Assembly: GCA_945788685.1 (NCBI GenBank)
Contig: CALZMZ010000018.1
Location: forward strand, 1-39,265
Reading direction: 5' to 3'
Origin: Thermodesulfovibrionia bacterium
GTDB lineage: Bacteria > Nitrospirota > Thermodesulfovibrionia > UBA6902
DNA length: 39,265 bases
Of this stretch, positions 1-9,793 are shown in pieces. The notes beneath the pieces are model-generated. The model worked only from the letters and a program-made list of their open reading frames with translations, did not search any database and was not told the origin of the DNA. The translations under genes were made by a program, and so were the position numbers. Numbering within the stretch: position 1 is the first letter of the stretch; each line of letters opens with the position of its first letter.

Positions 1-500
1 GGGTCATTCACCGGCATGATTGTCGCCTGGCTGAAGTTGTCGTTTTCATCAGAAGAATCTGCAAAATCAACAGAGAGATAATAGGTGTTCTCAGACGATT
101 CATCATCCATGAGGTCCCGAACAGCGATATAAATATCCTTGGGAGAATCAATATAAACGTTCATCGTTATATCTGCCGGAAGCTGACTCCCTTCAGGTGC
201 GTGGTCTGCGTAGAGCCTGACCTTTTCACCTTTCTCATTCTCCTCATACACTGTGACGAGGAGGTCCACGTCGGGCCTGTAGGTGTTACTTGAACAATTG
301 ACCTGCAGAACATTGTTCGCTTCAACCGCCTTAAAGTGATACCAGTCCACTTCACCCTGTTCTGCAATGCTCCCGGCAACACTGGAATTCAGAGACAATT
401 CTACTGTTCCTGTATCGCTGTCCTGTTCTTCAGGAACCAGTCCGCAGGCAATGAATAACAGGCTTGCTGCCATGCACATAAAAATATATATCCTTTTCAT
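1..500 (-). CDS. lipoprotein with PPC-like (pre-peptidase C-terminal-like) domain, truncated by window edge
   Basis: Reverse strand reads MKRIYIFMCMAASLLFIACGLVPEEQDSDTGTVELSLNSSVAGSIAEQGEVDWYHFKAVEANNVLQVNCSSNTYRPDVDLLVTVYEENEKGEKVRLY...; lipobox-like LLFIAC; AGAGGTGATAACA RBS before ATG; no stop before base 1. Confidence 0.75.
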   Translation of the reverse strand, partial: MKRIYIFMCMAASLLFIACGLVPEEQDSDTGTVELSLNSSVAGSIAEQGEVDWYHFKAVEANNVLQVNCSSNTYRPDVDLLVTVYEENEKGEKVRLYADHAPEGSQLPADITMNVYIDSPKDIYIAVRDLMDDESSENTYYLSVDFADSSDENDNFSQATIMPVND

Positions 501-635
501 TGTTATCACCTCTTTCATTGAATTAATGTAAAATCATGGGGCGTAAGAGTGATGTTTTTATTTTCATCCGCTATATTCACCATGACTTCTGCCATCCTGA
601 ACAGAGGGACGGCATCCGGATTATCCTCGGGTATT

Positions 636-2057
636 TCAGCAATATAAAAACGGATCAGATTGCTTCCCTCTCCGGACATAGGATTCCATCTCACTGCCCT
701 GATCAATAAGAACTAAACCGTTATCATGAACACTATAGTTGTAACTGTATCTTTCTCTGATTAAAGGATCATCCGATGTCAGGTTTGTATGTTGCTGTAC
801 CTCCAGCCAGTCCTCTGAACCATCAAAATCACTGTCAGTCGTATACTGGACCTCTAATGGATTCATACCTGTCAAAAACTCAATACCGTCAGGAATACCG
901 TCACTGTCTGTATCTACCAGATGACGGTTCGTACCTTTCACATACTCTTCGCAGTCTGTGAGACCGTCCATGTCTGAATCAGGCCACAATCCATCAACCG
1001 GCACATTACAGGGACTGTCCTGCGCCAGCGGGTCCAGCACATTCCCCGGAGAACTGAGCCGCACCTCAAAATAGTCACTCATTCCGTCATTGTCTGTGTC
1101 TTTAATACCCGGATCAGTGCCATGGGTCGCTTCATCATCGTCAATAAGACCATCTCCGTCACTGTCTCTGTAAATGATTTCTATACCGGGCCGCACATTG
1201 TAGTTATATGCGACCATGTATTTGATCTTATATTCAACCGTAAGCCTCATATCCACGACATTGATGAAATCAATGGCCTCGGCACTGTCAAAAAGGCGGA
1301 ACTGTCCTTTGCCTTCATCAGCCATACCCTGAAGCGTTTCTTCTGCCAGCTGTCTGGCCATCTGACCATTTGAGGTGGGAGGAAACATGCCCAGCAGAAG
1401 AAAGGTGTGGAAATTAAATCCCCCTACTCCTCTTTGTTCTGCCATATCATACAGATCACTCACACTATTCCATATGTCTGTATTCGGCTGGCTGCCGCCC
1501 TGGACATTGGACATGCCGTCGCTCAGGAACACAACAACGTATTTGGTACGGATCAGATTATCCTCATCTTCCCTGTTGATATCGCGTTGTATGTCTGTGT
1601 AAATCGCATCGAGGGTCCCGAGATAATCGGTCATCGTATCATTACGCGCCGCATCAAGCACGCGGTTAAGTTCATCAGGATCTTTGGTAAACCCACCACT
1701 TCCATCAATCGTCCTGGTCCGCTCAAACACATCATTGTTCCAGAGCATGATCTCAAATGACGTGTTTTCATTACTGTTATACTGGTCGATGAAATCTCTC
1801 ACCGCATCTATTCTCAGGAAATGAGGGTCTGAACCGGCCATCTGGCCATTGATCGTATCACCCATGCTCAGGGAACAATCAATGGCAAACAGGACCTTGA
1901 CCGGGAAGTTTATCTCATCAGGGCTTTCTGTCAGGAACGTGCCCTGCAGAGTGACTTTGCTCCGTGCCTGTGTCCGCTCAAGTTCATATCCACCGCACCC
2001 GGCAAGTACAAGTAGCAGAAGAGCGAGAACCGCAGCGCAGCATTGATTCCTATGCAT
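636..2057 (-). CDS. VWA-domain lipoprotein with Ca-binding TSP3/EF-hand-like repeats (probable frameshift near 700; intact gene would end at 515)
   Basis: MHRNQCCAAVLALLLLVLAGCGGYELE lipobox; VLFAIDCSLSMG MIDAS; repeated DSDGDGLIDDDE / DTDNDGMSDYFE / DSDMDGLTDCEE / DTDSDGIPDGIE; start ATG overlaps the upstream stop (ATGCATAG). Confidence 0.85.
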   Translation of the reverse strand: MHRNQCCAAVLALLLLVLAGCGGYELERTQARSKVTLQGTFLTESPDEINFPVKVLFAIDCSLSMGDTINGQMAGSDPHFLRIDAVRDFIDQYNSNENTSFEIMLWNNDVFERTRTIDGSGGFTKDPDELNRVLDAARNDTMTDYLGTLDAIYTDIQRDINREDEDNLIRTKYVVVFLSDGMSNVQGGSQPNTDIWNSVSDLYDMAEQRGVGGFNFHTFLLLGMFPPTSNGQMARQLAEETLQGMADEGKGQFRLFDSAEAIDFINVVDMRLTVEYKIKYMVAYNYNVRPGIEIIYRDSDGDGLIDDDEATHGTDPGIKDTDNDGMSDYFEVRLSSPGNVLDPLAQDSPCNVPVDGLWPDSDMDGLTDCEEYVKGTNRHLVDTDSDGIPDGIEFLTGMNPLEVQYTTDSDFDGSEDWLEVQQHTNLTSDDPLIRERYSYNYSVHDNGLVLIDQGSEMESYVRRGKQSDPFLYC

Positions 2058-2817
2058 TACAGGCATCCCCTTTCCCGTCCTGATCTGCATCAAGCTGCTC
2101 CGGATTAGCCTCTGAAGGACAGTTGTCACATGCATCACCGATTCCGTCGCCGTCAACATCATTGTTTTCATAGGTATGGGCGCGCGGACACAGGTCTGCA
2201 TTTACACTTCCGTCCTCAGGAAATCCGTCGTTATCAAGGTCATTGTCACACACGTCGCCGGCAGTGTCGTCAACCATATAGAAATCACTGTTTTCCTGCC
2301 CGGGATTATGCACCATGCTGCAGTTATCTACAGAATCCGGCACCCCATCATTGTCATCATCCTCATCACAGAGGTTGCCGAGACCGTTTCCATCGTAATC
2401 ATTCTGCAAGGGATTAAAAACCAGGATGCAGTTGTCCTGGGCATTCACAATATTATCTCCATCAATATCTCCGTCACATGCATCACCTGCACCATCGTTA
2501 TCCGTGTCTGACTGGTCATTATTTGCCATGTCAGGACAGTTGTCACAGGCGTCACCGTGATCATCACCGTCTGAGTTTTCACTCTGATCATTAGGGGTAA
2601 AGAAACAGTTGTCCCTTGTATCAACCACACCATCGGCATCCAGGTCTTCCTCAAGGGAGAAGACCGGTCCCAGATCATAATTCACGACAATCGGTCCTCC
2701 TCCGCCTCCTCCGCCGCCTGCACCGCCGGCCGGGGGAGCTCCGCACAGATCATCAGGGCATTCATTAAACCATTCATTTGGATCAAAATCCTGTGCCCCT
2801 GCCTCTTGACCACCCAA
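2050..2817 (-). CDS. thrombospondin type 3 repeat (calcium-binding) protein with poly-Gly linker
   Basis: Repeated DxDxDGxxDxxDNCP motifs (DADGVVDTRDNCFFTPNDQSENSDGDDHGDACDNCPDM...); start unclear (TTG at 2817, no clear RBS or signal peptide). Confidence 0.8.
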   Translation of the reverse strand: MGGQEAGAQDFDPNEWFNECPDDLCGAPPAGGAGGGGGGGGPIVVNYDLGPVFSLEEDLDADGVVDTRDNCFFTPNDQSENSDGDDHGDACDNCPDMANNDQSDTDNDGAGDACDGDIDGDNIVNAQDNCILVFNPLQNDYDGNGLGNLCDEDDDNDGVPDSVDNCSMVHNPGQENSDFYMVDDTAGDVCDNDLDNDGFPEDGSVNADLCPRAHTYENNDVDGDGIGDACDNCPSEANPEQLDADQDGKGDACNA

Positions 2818-2838
2818 TAATATAGATTAAAGCCGCTC

Positions 2839-4179
2839 TTATGAGCTGCCATCAGTTTTATAAAACATATAAATTGATGTGTCCGTTTTAGAGTATGAAG
2901 CAATCACCGGCGAGTCATTGTCATCAAACCAGAGATTATTATAGAGACCGATATCCCCTGTTGAAGCCACGAGTTCCCTGTCAGTCCATAAGTCGTCCTT
3001 AAACCGGGCAAGCTTCAGGTTCCTGAGGTCATATCCGCTGTGACTTTCTATCTCATAATATGCAACAGCAGGGAGCCCTGATGAATCAAAAGACAGGCTG
3101 GGATATTTCCCGCACAGGACCGAATCATCCACGGTCTGAACAGTCCATGAAGAACCTTCCTGTCCGGCGTACTTCAAATAATGCGTATCACTGCGCCCAT
3201 CATTACAGTCCGTAATATAGTAAGCCACGCCTAATACGCCCTGGTTGTTCATGCCGGCACTGATTCCCCCTATCTCACATCCGGTTTCTATCCACTCTTT
3301 CAACCATGTTCCATCTCCGTTCCTGTGAGCAACTCTCAATCCCTTTGTTAAATCCGGAAGTTCGGCATAGTAAAAAATTACCGGATTATCAGAGCCATCG
3401 ATTACAATGACAGGGAAATCTCCGGCACGATTCTGAATATTTGGACCGTCATACTCGTTTCCTTCCACGACTTCCTCAACCGTTCCGCTGTCACCCAGCG
3501 AACTCCTCTGCTTTTTCACGTAGTACATATCAGGATACTGAAAATTCATGGAGTCACAGCCTTCATAGAGAAACTGATATGCGATATGAACATCTCCATG
3601 GGAATCAAAGGCTACAGAAACCTCTGTCCCTGCGAGACCGTCTGTGAACACAGGATTTCTTTCTACAATTCCTGTTGCTCCCGTATACTCCTGCCACAGA
3701 CCATTTCCCCTTATGCTCAACATGGCGTCTGACTGCTGCTCAGAGCCGCACTCCCGGACCTCTCCTCCCTGATACACAATGACCGGAACATTATTATGAT
3801 CAAGGGCAAGATCCAGGTTTCTGCTGTTATCGATAGATGCGATGCTCTCAGTCTGAACGCCTGTCTGGATAATTCCCGTATGCGTGTCATGGACCAGATA
3901 ATGGACATCGTAGGGAGCACTGCTTCCCTGGCTATCAGTAAAGTACGTGATATGGACCTTCCCGTCACTGGCCGGAAATGCCTTCACCCTGGGACTCAGC
4001 AGCCCGCCGGCATTGAGCTGCTTAACCGGTGTTTTCTGCCACGTACTGCCGGGAGGGTCATTATCTGGTGGTTCTGAACCGCTGCTGTTCGGTCCGCCTC
4101 CGCATCCATAAAGGACAATCATGCTGATTGTTGCGGCAGCAAACAGGTTATAAAGAACTGGTCTGCATATACGTACCAT
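2839..4179 (-). CDS. lipoprotein with beta-propeller/sialidase-like repeats
   Basis: MVRICRPVLYNLFAAATISMIVLYGCGGG lipobox; recurring blades NNVPVIVYQ, HGDVHIAYQF, DNPVIFYYAE, QGVLGVAYYI, SGLPAVAYYE, DSPVIASYS. Confidence 0.75.
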   Translation of the reverse strand: MVRICRPVLYNLFAAATISMIVLYGCGGGPNSSGSEPPDNDPPGSTWQKTPVKQLNAGGLLSPRVKAFPASDGKVHITYFTDSQGSSAPYDVHYLVHDTHTGIIQTGVQTESIASIDNSRNLDLALDHNNVPVIVYQGGEVRECGSEQQSDAMLSIRGNGLWQEYTGATGIVERNPVFTDGLAGTEVSVAFDSHGDVHIAYQFLYEGCDSMNFQYPDMYYVKKQRSSLGDSGTVEEVVEGNEYDGPNIQNRAGDFPVIVIDGSDNPVIFYYAELPDLTKGLRVAHRNGDGTWLKEWIETGCEIGGISAGMNNQGVLGVAYYITDCNDGRSDTHYLKYAGQEGSSWTVQTVDDSVLCGKYPSLSFDSSGLPAVAYYEIESHSGYDLRNLKLARFKDDLWTDRELVASTGDIGLYNNLWFDDNDSPVIASYSKTDTSIYMFYKTDGSS

Positions 4180-7100
4180 TGATATAAGCACTATATAACT
4201 CCTTTGCTTTCGGATGAACAAGATCTGTTGACTCCTCTACGAGCAGTGTGTTGGGAAGGCTTTCGTAAATCATTCGGGCATGCTCTGCGTGTCCGTAATG
4301 CTGATAGAGTGCTGCAAGATTTATTTTTGCATCTATCAGTCCAGGGTCCAGTTTCAGGGCCTCTTTAAGTGCATGTTTGGCTTCTTCATCATGCCTGCTG
4401 TTCATCCGTGATATAGCGATGACATTATAAAAATTTGCCTTTAAAGGCTCATTCCCGTCCTGCAATTCTTCAATCGCCTTTTGTGCAATCAGCATGGACT
4501 GGAGATAATCACCCCTTTCAAGATACCCTCTGGCCAGAGCATGCAGTGTCTTTACATCCCTGGCGTTTTTCATCAGGGTGTCGTGAAGGACTTTCAGTTC
4601 AGCATCTACGAGGAATTCTATACCGATCTGAGATGGTGGATGAGAAACTGAAAAAGAGTTATTGTTCCCCTGTCCCCCTGACGTCATGGTGTACTGCGCA
4701 GGCTTCTGATCAAATATTTCCCATTTGTGAACAAGCTCATTAAATGTAGTTAAATACTGGTCAGCTTTCTCATCATAGCCCTGTGCTTTGTCATGTATGA
4801 GCTTCACGTACTGGGGCTTTTCTTCAGGTGATAATTCAGGAAGCGGCGCCTCCTGAAGAAAGCGGGCAAATTCCCTGTTTATTTCAGAGGCGCGATAAAA
4901 TGATTTCAGTGCCCAGACAGGTGATTTGAAAGCAACAACATCAAGGTACCCTTTTTCGAGCGTTGCAAGGAGTTTTGATTTGGCAGCTACAACCTTGTTG
5001 TCAATGTTGCGTTCAAGCTGCTTTTCCATGTAACTGCGGTATGTCGGGTCCAGAGCATTAAAGGCAATCTGTGTCATCAGGTCTTTCAGATACTCATCCC
5101 GACTTCCATACTTACTCTTGTAAGCTTTGCGGGCTTTTTTTCGATATTTGAGAGACTCTTTGTGGTTTCCTTTTTCAAAATACGCTACAGAGAGTAACGC
5201 ATCTGCCTTTATCCTTGCTGACACTGTGAGATCGCTTCTGATGTTTTTAAGAAAATCATAGGCGTCCGCACGTTTCCCGGACTGCCTGAAATTATCAAAC
5301 ATGGAAAAGGCAATCTTATCCTTCTCTTCCCCCTTCTTTTTCATGCGCTCCAGAATCCGTCTGTAATCCCTGTTCGAGAGGTCGTGCTGACCAAGTCCTT
5401 TTCTGATCTGTGCCGCCTTTATCAGAAAGTCACCGGCATTGTCATGGCCGGGAAACCTCTCTGTAAAGACTTCCAGATATTCTGCAAGCATCCGGAACTG
5501 TGAAATCTTTAATGAGGAGTCGATCATGATTCCAAGCATATCTTCTGTGTTTGAAGAGCCGGAAGATGCTGAAATGAGTTTCCCGCCTGTAGCAAAAAGT
5601 GTTTCGAGGTCTCCTTTCTCCCTGCTCGAGGCAATGAGTGTGTTAAGGACCTGCTCTCCGAGACCGGTTGATTTTTTCTCTTCAACATAATCAACCAGTG
5701 TTGATTTGCCCGTTTCCCAGTCATCCATTGCAGCAACTGTGAAGGAAGATACGATCTTTGATTCAGACGCATGTACAATCTTTCCTACCTCAGCTTTCAA
5801 CGTCTTATCATTGATGCTGCTGTCATTGAGTATCTTTTGACCGAAATTGATAAGTCCCTCATAATCTTCCTTAAGATTGTAGGCATCAAGGGTTAAATGA
5901 ATCGCGGCTTTGGCTGGTTTACCGTTCGGGTACTTTTTAATAAATGCAATGAATTTATTGATCGCTTCATCGTATTTGCCTTCATCATAGGAAATCCAGG
6001 CTACATTAAAGAGCAGGTCAGGGACTCTCGGGGATTGAGGAAACTGACTTGCATATTGAGTACCCACCGTTGTAATGCCGCCCCTTGCAAACGCTGCCTG
6101 ATAATAATTGAGCTCCTCTTTCTGTTTCAGGGCTTTATAGTAAGATGAGGCTGCGCTATAGAGCATCTCTTCTTTCTGTTCAGTCTTCAGCAGGTCTCTG
6201 TCCGCAATTTTTTCATACATCTTGCCTGCTTCAAGGTAGTGGCCGGATGAAAAAAGGGCCTCTGCATAATTGTCTTCCATTTCGTCGAATGCAGGACTTT
6301 CTTCAAAAAAAGACAGGTATACATCATAGGCATCTGCAGCCCGCCTGAATTCAGGGAGAGATTTCGTTTTCCTTGCCCGGTCATGCATATGCGTTACAAT
6401 GTTCCGTGCATAGAGCTCAAAGTCAGTCATGTTTTTTTCTTTTTCTGCATCGGGCGTATGTACAGAATATTTTTGACTCCTGAGTGCCATGACAATAGCA
6501 TGAATGTCCCTGTCAGCATTTTCATATGTATCGAGGGCCTGGACACAGTCAAATATATGGCGTGCATAGGCAAGCAGTTTATCCGCTGACTGTTGAAGCC
6601 CTGAAAGATGCCGGTAGAGCACGGCAGCATTGTCCCATTTCTTCTTTATGTAATATCTATAGGCAAGCTTCTCTAAGACCGCAGTATAGACCGGCCTTGA
6701 CCAGGCGAACTTTTTAAAATAAGCGATTGTCTCACCGGGTTTCTTATCCTTGTACACTTCTGTATAGCAGTAAGCCATATCAATCAGGGATGCAAACCGT
6801 ATATCTACCCGCTTATACGTATCAATTTCAAGATCACCGTCAGGAGCGCTTTTGATAGACTCTTCCAGAAGCCTGAGTGCCTCATTAAACTCTGAATTAT
6901 TAATATGGACCCATGCCAGTTTATAGCGGGCAACTGAGACAGCCGGGCTTCCGGGATGTCCGAGAACAGCCTTGTAATGTTTTTCCGCTGCCGGAAGGTC
7001 CATTTGATTTACATAATAATCGCCAAGTAACAGATGGGATTCAGGAACATAATCACTGTCTCTGTGCTGCTCAATGATGGATATATAATGCGTGACCATG

Positions 7101-7579
7101 CTATCGAGTTGTCCGGTTTCCCGGTATTCATGGGCCATAAAGAAGTGGACCTTGTCCCGTGATTCAAAATCCAGGAAGGTATCCAGGATTCTCTGGTATA
7201 TTTCAATTGCCTGGTTTTTGAATAACCTGGATTCGTACTGGGTCAGAGAGTTTTGCGGACTGTCTGATTCGCTGCTTCTGAGAAAATACGTGATACGTGA
7301 CCGTTCGATATACAGCTCTGCAAGACGAAGATAGAGTTCAGGGAGGTATGGCCTGTTTCTTGATCTGTCAATCAGTGTCTTTGTGTTCCTGATTGCCATA
7401 TCCGCCTTTCTGTTGTCCTGTCTGAGTTTCTCAACAAATTTCACCTGTTCTTCTGCTGTATTCTTTTCTTCATATCCATATGTGTCTTCGCTGGCACCCC
7501 TGGCAGCAAGAGCCAGGATGATGAGCAGCGTAAGGATGATGCTGCATGCTGTCTTTTTCATGAACTCCTTTTTAATCAT
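4148..7579 (-). CDS. large secreted tetratricopeptide-repeat protein (GltD/NfsD-like in size and context)
   Basis: 1143 aa with signal peptide MKKTACSIILTLLIILALAARGASE and many TPR-like helical repeats; ATGA overlap with upstream gene. Confidence 0.8.
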   Translation of the reverse strand: MIKKEFMKKTACSIILTLLIILALAARGASEDTYGYEEKNTAEEQVKFVEKLRQDNRKADMAIRNTKTLIDRSRNRPYLPELYLRLAELYIERSRITYFLRSSESDSPQNSLTQYESRLFKNQAIEIYQRILDTFLDFESRDKVHFFMAHEYRETGQLDSMVTHYISIIEQHRDSDYVPESHLLLGDYYVNQMDLPAAEKHYKAVLGHPGSPAVSVARYKLAWVHINNSEFNEALRLLEESIKSAPDGDLEIDTYKRVDIRFASLIDMAYCYTEVYKDKKPGETIAYFKKFAWSRPVYTAVLEKLAYRYYIKKKWDNAAVLYRHLSGLQQSADKLLAYARHIFDCVQALDTYENADRDIHAIVMALRSQKYSVHTPDAEKEKNMTDFELYARNIVTHMHDRARKTKSLPEFRRAADAYDVYLSFFEESPAFDEMEDNYAEALFSSGHYLEAGKMYEKIADRDLLKTEQKEEMLYSAASSYYKALKQKEELNYYQAAFARGGITTVGTQYASQFPQSPRVPDLLFNVAWISYDEGKYDEAINKFIAFIKKYPNGKPAKAAIHLTLDAYNLKEDYEGLINFGQKILNDSSINDKTLKAEVGKIVHASESKIVSSFTVAAMDDWETGKSTLVDYVEEKKSTGLGEQVLNTLIASSREKGDLETLFATGGKLISASSGSSNTEDMLGIMIDSSLKISQFRMLAEYLEVFTERFPGHDNAGDFLIKAAQIRKGLGQHDLSNRDYRRILERMKKKGEEKDKIAFSMFDNFRQSGKRADAYDFLKNIRSDLTVSARIKADALLSVAYFEKGNHKESLKYRKKARKAYKSKYGSRDEYLKDLMTQIAFNALDPTYRSYMEKQLERNIDNKVVAAKSKLLATLEKGYLDVVAFKSPVWALKSFYRASEINREFARFLQEAPLPELSPEEKPQYVKLIHDKAQGYDEKADQYLTTFNELVHKWEIFDQKPAQYTMTSGGQGNNNSFSVSHPPSQIGIEFLVDAELKVLHDTLMKNARDVKTLHALARGYLERGDYLQSMLIAQKAIEELQDGNEPLKANFYNVIAISRMNSRHDEEAKHALKEALKLDPGLIDAKINLAALYQHYGHAEHARMIYESLPNTLLVEESTDLVHPKAKELYSAYINGTYMQTSSL

Positions 7580-9069
7580 TTAAAAAAAATATCCCATTCT
7601 TCTGATTGATTGCATTTATCCGGCAGTATCACGTTGTAATCATCCAGTTCATCAGTCCAGAACTCTCCCTGAAACGGATACCCCACCCTGCTTCGCATGC
7701 CCGGACCATCATCTTTGGAAAAAGCTTTGTCTTCCCTGTAATGGAACTGGTTGACCCGTTGATACATGTCCAGACCTATCTCATATTCGATAAGATGGGC
7801 CTCTTCTTCATACTGCAACAGGTCATTGGCCATGTCTTCATATTCTTTTCTGACCAGGTCCTGAAGTTCCTTCACTGTTTCCTGAATCTGCAGGCTGTAG
7901 ATCTTATCGATATAATCAAAGAGGTCTTTTTGAGAAATCTGTTTTCCCTTTTCCCGTTCTTTTTCGAGCAGGAGAAGGAATCTCCATGTTTCATTGATCT
8001 GTTTTTTATTCAGAATGACCTGCAAAAGGTCCTCGTTGTCAGTTACCTTATCACGTGCATAAATCACTCTTAATGAATCGCTGTAGTGACTATTGAATTC
8101 TTCAACAACTGATAATGCCTTTTGATAGTGACAGACAGACTTGTAAATGAAAGACTTCAGTATGTAGTATTCGGGAGTGAAGAAATTCTGAAATGACGGG
8201 GCCTGAAATGCATAGAGCAGACCCATGGCCTTTTCATTATCTCCATTCCGGTAGTGGGTCCATGCCCTTTCCATAAGATTCCTGGCCTGGTCAAGCATGG
8301 GTTTGTCGATCTGCCCGTACATGAAATCAGCTTCCCTGAATTCTCCCTTTTCATAGAGAAGACGTGCAAGGGTCTTTCGCACATCATTTTTAAAATCATC
8401 TGACTCAAGCGGGCCTTTCAGGACCTCCTTCAGCAATACAATGGCATCATCGATCCTGTCCTGATATATGCTGTAGAGCGCCTTCTGGTACAGGTATTTG
8501 TAAAAGTAGTAGGACCCCGGTGTTATCTTTTTAAAATGGTCTGTTCCCCACTGATCAAAACCATGCTCCCAGTCAATCACTCCCTGGTGGAAATGAATGA
8601 AATCCGATAAATGCTGTTCAACGAACCCATATTCATGGCCGCTGAGGACCTTACGGGTGACAATCCCGCGGTCATATGGCAGAGTACGTGACACGTGCTC
8701 AATCATTTCCAGGGAATATGATACGATCTTCGGATCTGGTTTCCTGGCCACAAGATGTGAAAGGAGGTCAACCGAAGCATGGGAGAAGCCGAGCTTTCGT
8801 AATGAAAGACCAAAGAAAAACTCTGCCCATTCATAATCCAGTTGATCAGGAGAATTTACTTTCAGATATGCATAGAGCAGTTCACTGGCTTCCATGTACT
8901 GCTTGTCCTGAAAGAATGCATATCCTTTTCTGAATGCATCACTGTCACCGGCTTTGTCCGTCTGATCCAGGGTAATGATTAAAGCTGCCTCGTGCTGCAC
9001 GGCTTCGGTATGACCGGCACACAGGATCAGCAGCAATAAAACTGATAATAGTTGTTTCATTCTTATCAT
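7576..9069 (-). CDS. secreted tetratricopeptide-repeat protein (GltE/AglT-like)
   Basis: 497 aa with signal peptide, TPR-like repeats and C-terminal YPFQGEFWTDELDDY motif; lies between OM barrel and large TPR genes. Confidence 0.75.
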   Translation of the reverse strand: MIRMKQLLSVLLLLILCAGHTEAVQHEAALIITLDQTDKAGDSDAFRKGYAFFQDKQYMEASELLYAYLKVNSPDQLDYEWAEFFFGLSLRKLGFSHASVDLLSHLVARKPDPKIVSYSLEMIEHVSRTLPYDRGIVTRKVLSGHEYGFVEQHLSDFIHFHQGVIDWEHGFDQWGTDHFKKITPGSYYFYKYLYQKALYSIYQDRIDDAIVLLKEVLKGPLESDDFKNDVRKTLARLLYEKGEFREADFMYGQIDKPMLDQARNLMERAWTHYRNGDNEKAMGLLYAFQAPSFQNFFTPEYYILKSFIYKSVCHYQKALSVVEEFNSHYSDSLRVIYARDKVTDNEDLLQVILNKKQINETWRFLLLLEKEREKGKQISQKDLFDYIDKIYSLQIQETVKELQDLVRKEYEDMANDLLQYEEEAHLIEYEIGLDMYQRVNQFHYREDKAFSKDDGPGMRSRVGYPFQGEFWTDELDDYNVILPDKCNQSEEWDIFFK

Positions 9070-9076
9070 CTCAGCG

Positions 9077-9781
9077 TTACCTCAGATACTTCTTAAGTTT
9101 TTCCATGGTCTCATCTTTTTCTTCCTTGCGGGCAGACAGATTAAACCGGTATCCCAGGCTGAAACCAAACCAGAAGTTATTAATGGTCTTGTCTCCCCTG
9201 AAATTTACCCAGTCCCTTAATTCAACATTCAACGCAATATTTTTATTTACGAATATTTTCTGACCCAGTCCGAGACTTACGGATGGCGCGATCTCATTTT
9301 CCGGATCTCCTACGCTGAACTGTTTTTCATATATCACAGCACCGCCGCCTGCAAACAGATATGTCTCATGATTGATCACAGACCGGTCCCTGAAAATGTC
9401 CTTACCATAGAGGGGTTTTAATACAAGATGAGAATGGACAGCATACTTTGGCTCTCTTATGACCGTCGGTGTAACGCCAAAGCTGTCTTCAAGGTCCTGT
9501 TTCAGGTCTTTGTCCCGGTTGAAGACATAGTGACCTCTTGCAATTTCCCAGGCAAAGAGTTCGTTAAAATGAAGCGTATATCCGAGACTCAGCGGAAATA
9601 CATTATAGAAATCATCATTGGATATATAACCGGATCCCAGACTGATTTCATGGCTACGATGAAACACCCTGCTCTGAATTGCAGAGACATGACCTTCCCT
9701 GTTCTGCTTTTCACAAAAACCGTTATCAGCAAGACCGGCTATCAGTAACGTAACCAGGATTACTATATGCAATACTTTCAT
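9077..9781 (-). CDS. outer-membrane beta-barrel domain protein
   Basis: Signal peptide MKVLHIVILVTLLIAGLADNGFCE then alternating beta strands (SLGSGYISNDDFYNVFPLSLGYTLHFNELFAWEIARGHYVF ... WFGFSLGYRFNL). Confidence 0.75.
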   Translation of the reverse strand: MKVLHIVILVTLLIAGLADNGFCEKQNREGHVSAIQSRVFHRSHEISLGSGYISNDDFYNVFPLSLGYTLHFNELFAWEIARGHYVFNRDKDLKQDLEDSFGVTPTVIREPKYAVHSHLVLKPLYGKDIFRDRSVINHETYLFAGGGAVIYEKQFSVGDPENEIAPSVSLGLGQKIFVNKNIALNVELRDWVNFRGDKTINNFWFGFSLGYRFNLSARKEEKDETMEKLKKYLR

Positions 9782-9793
9782 TCAACGACCTCC

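Noticed and set aside
7606-8073. 155-aa plus-strand ORF
   Set aside because: Antisense to the TPR gene with better coding features and operon context
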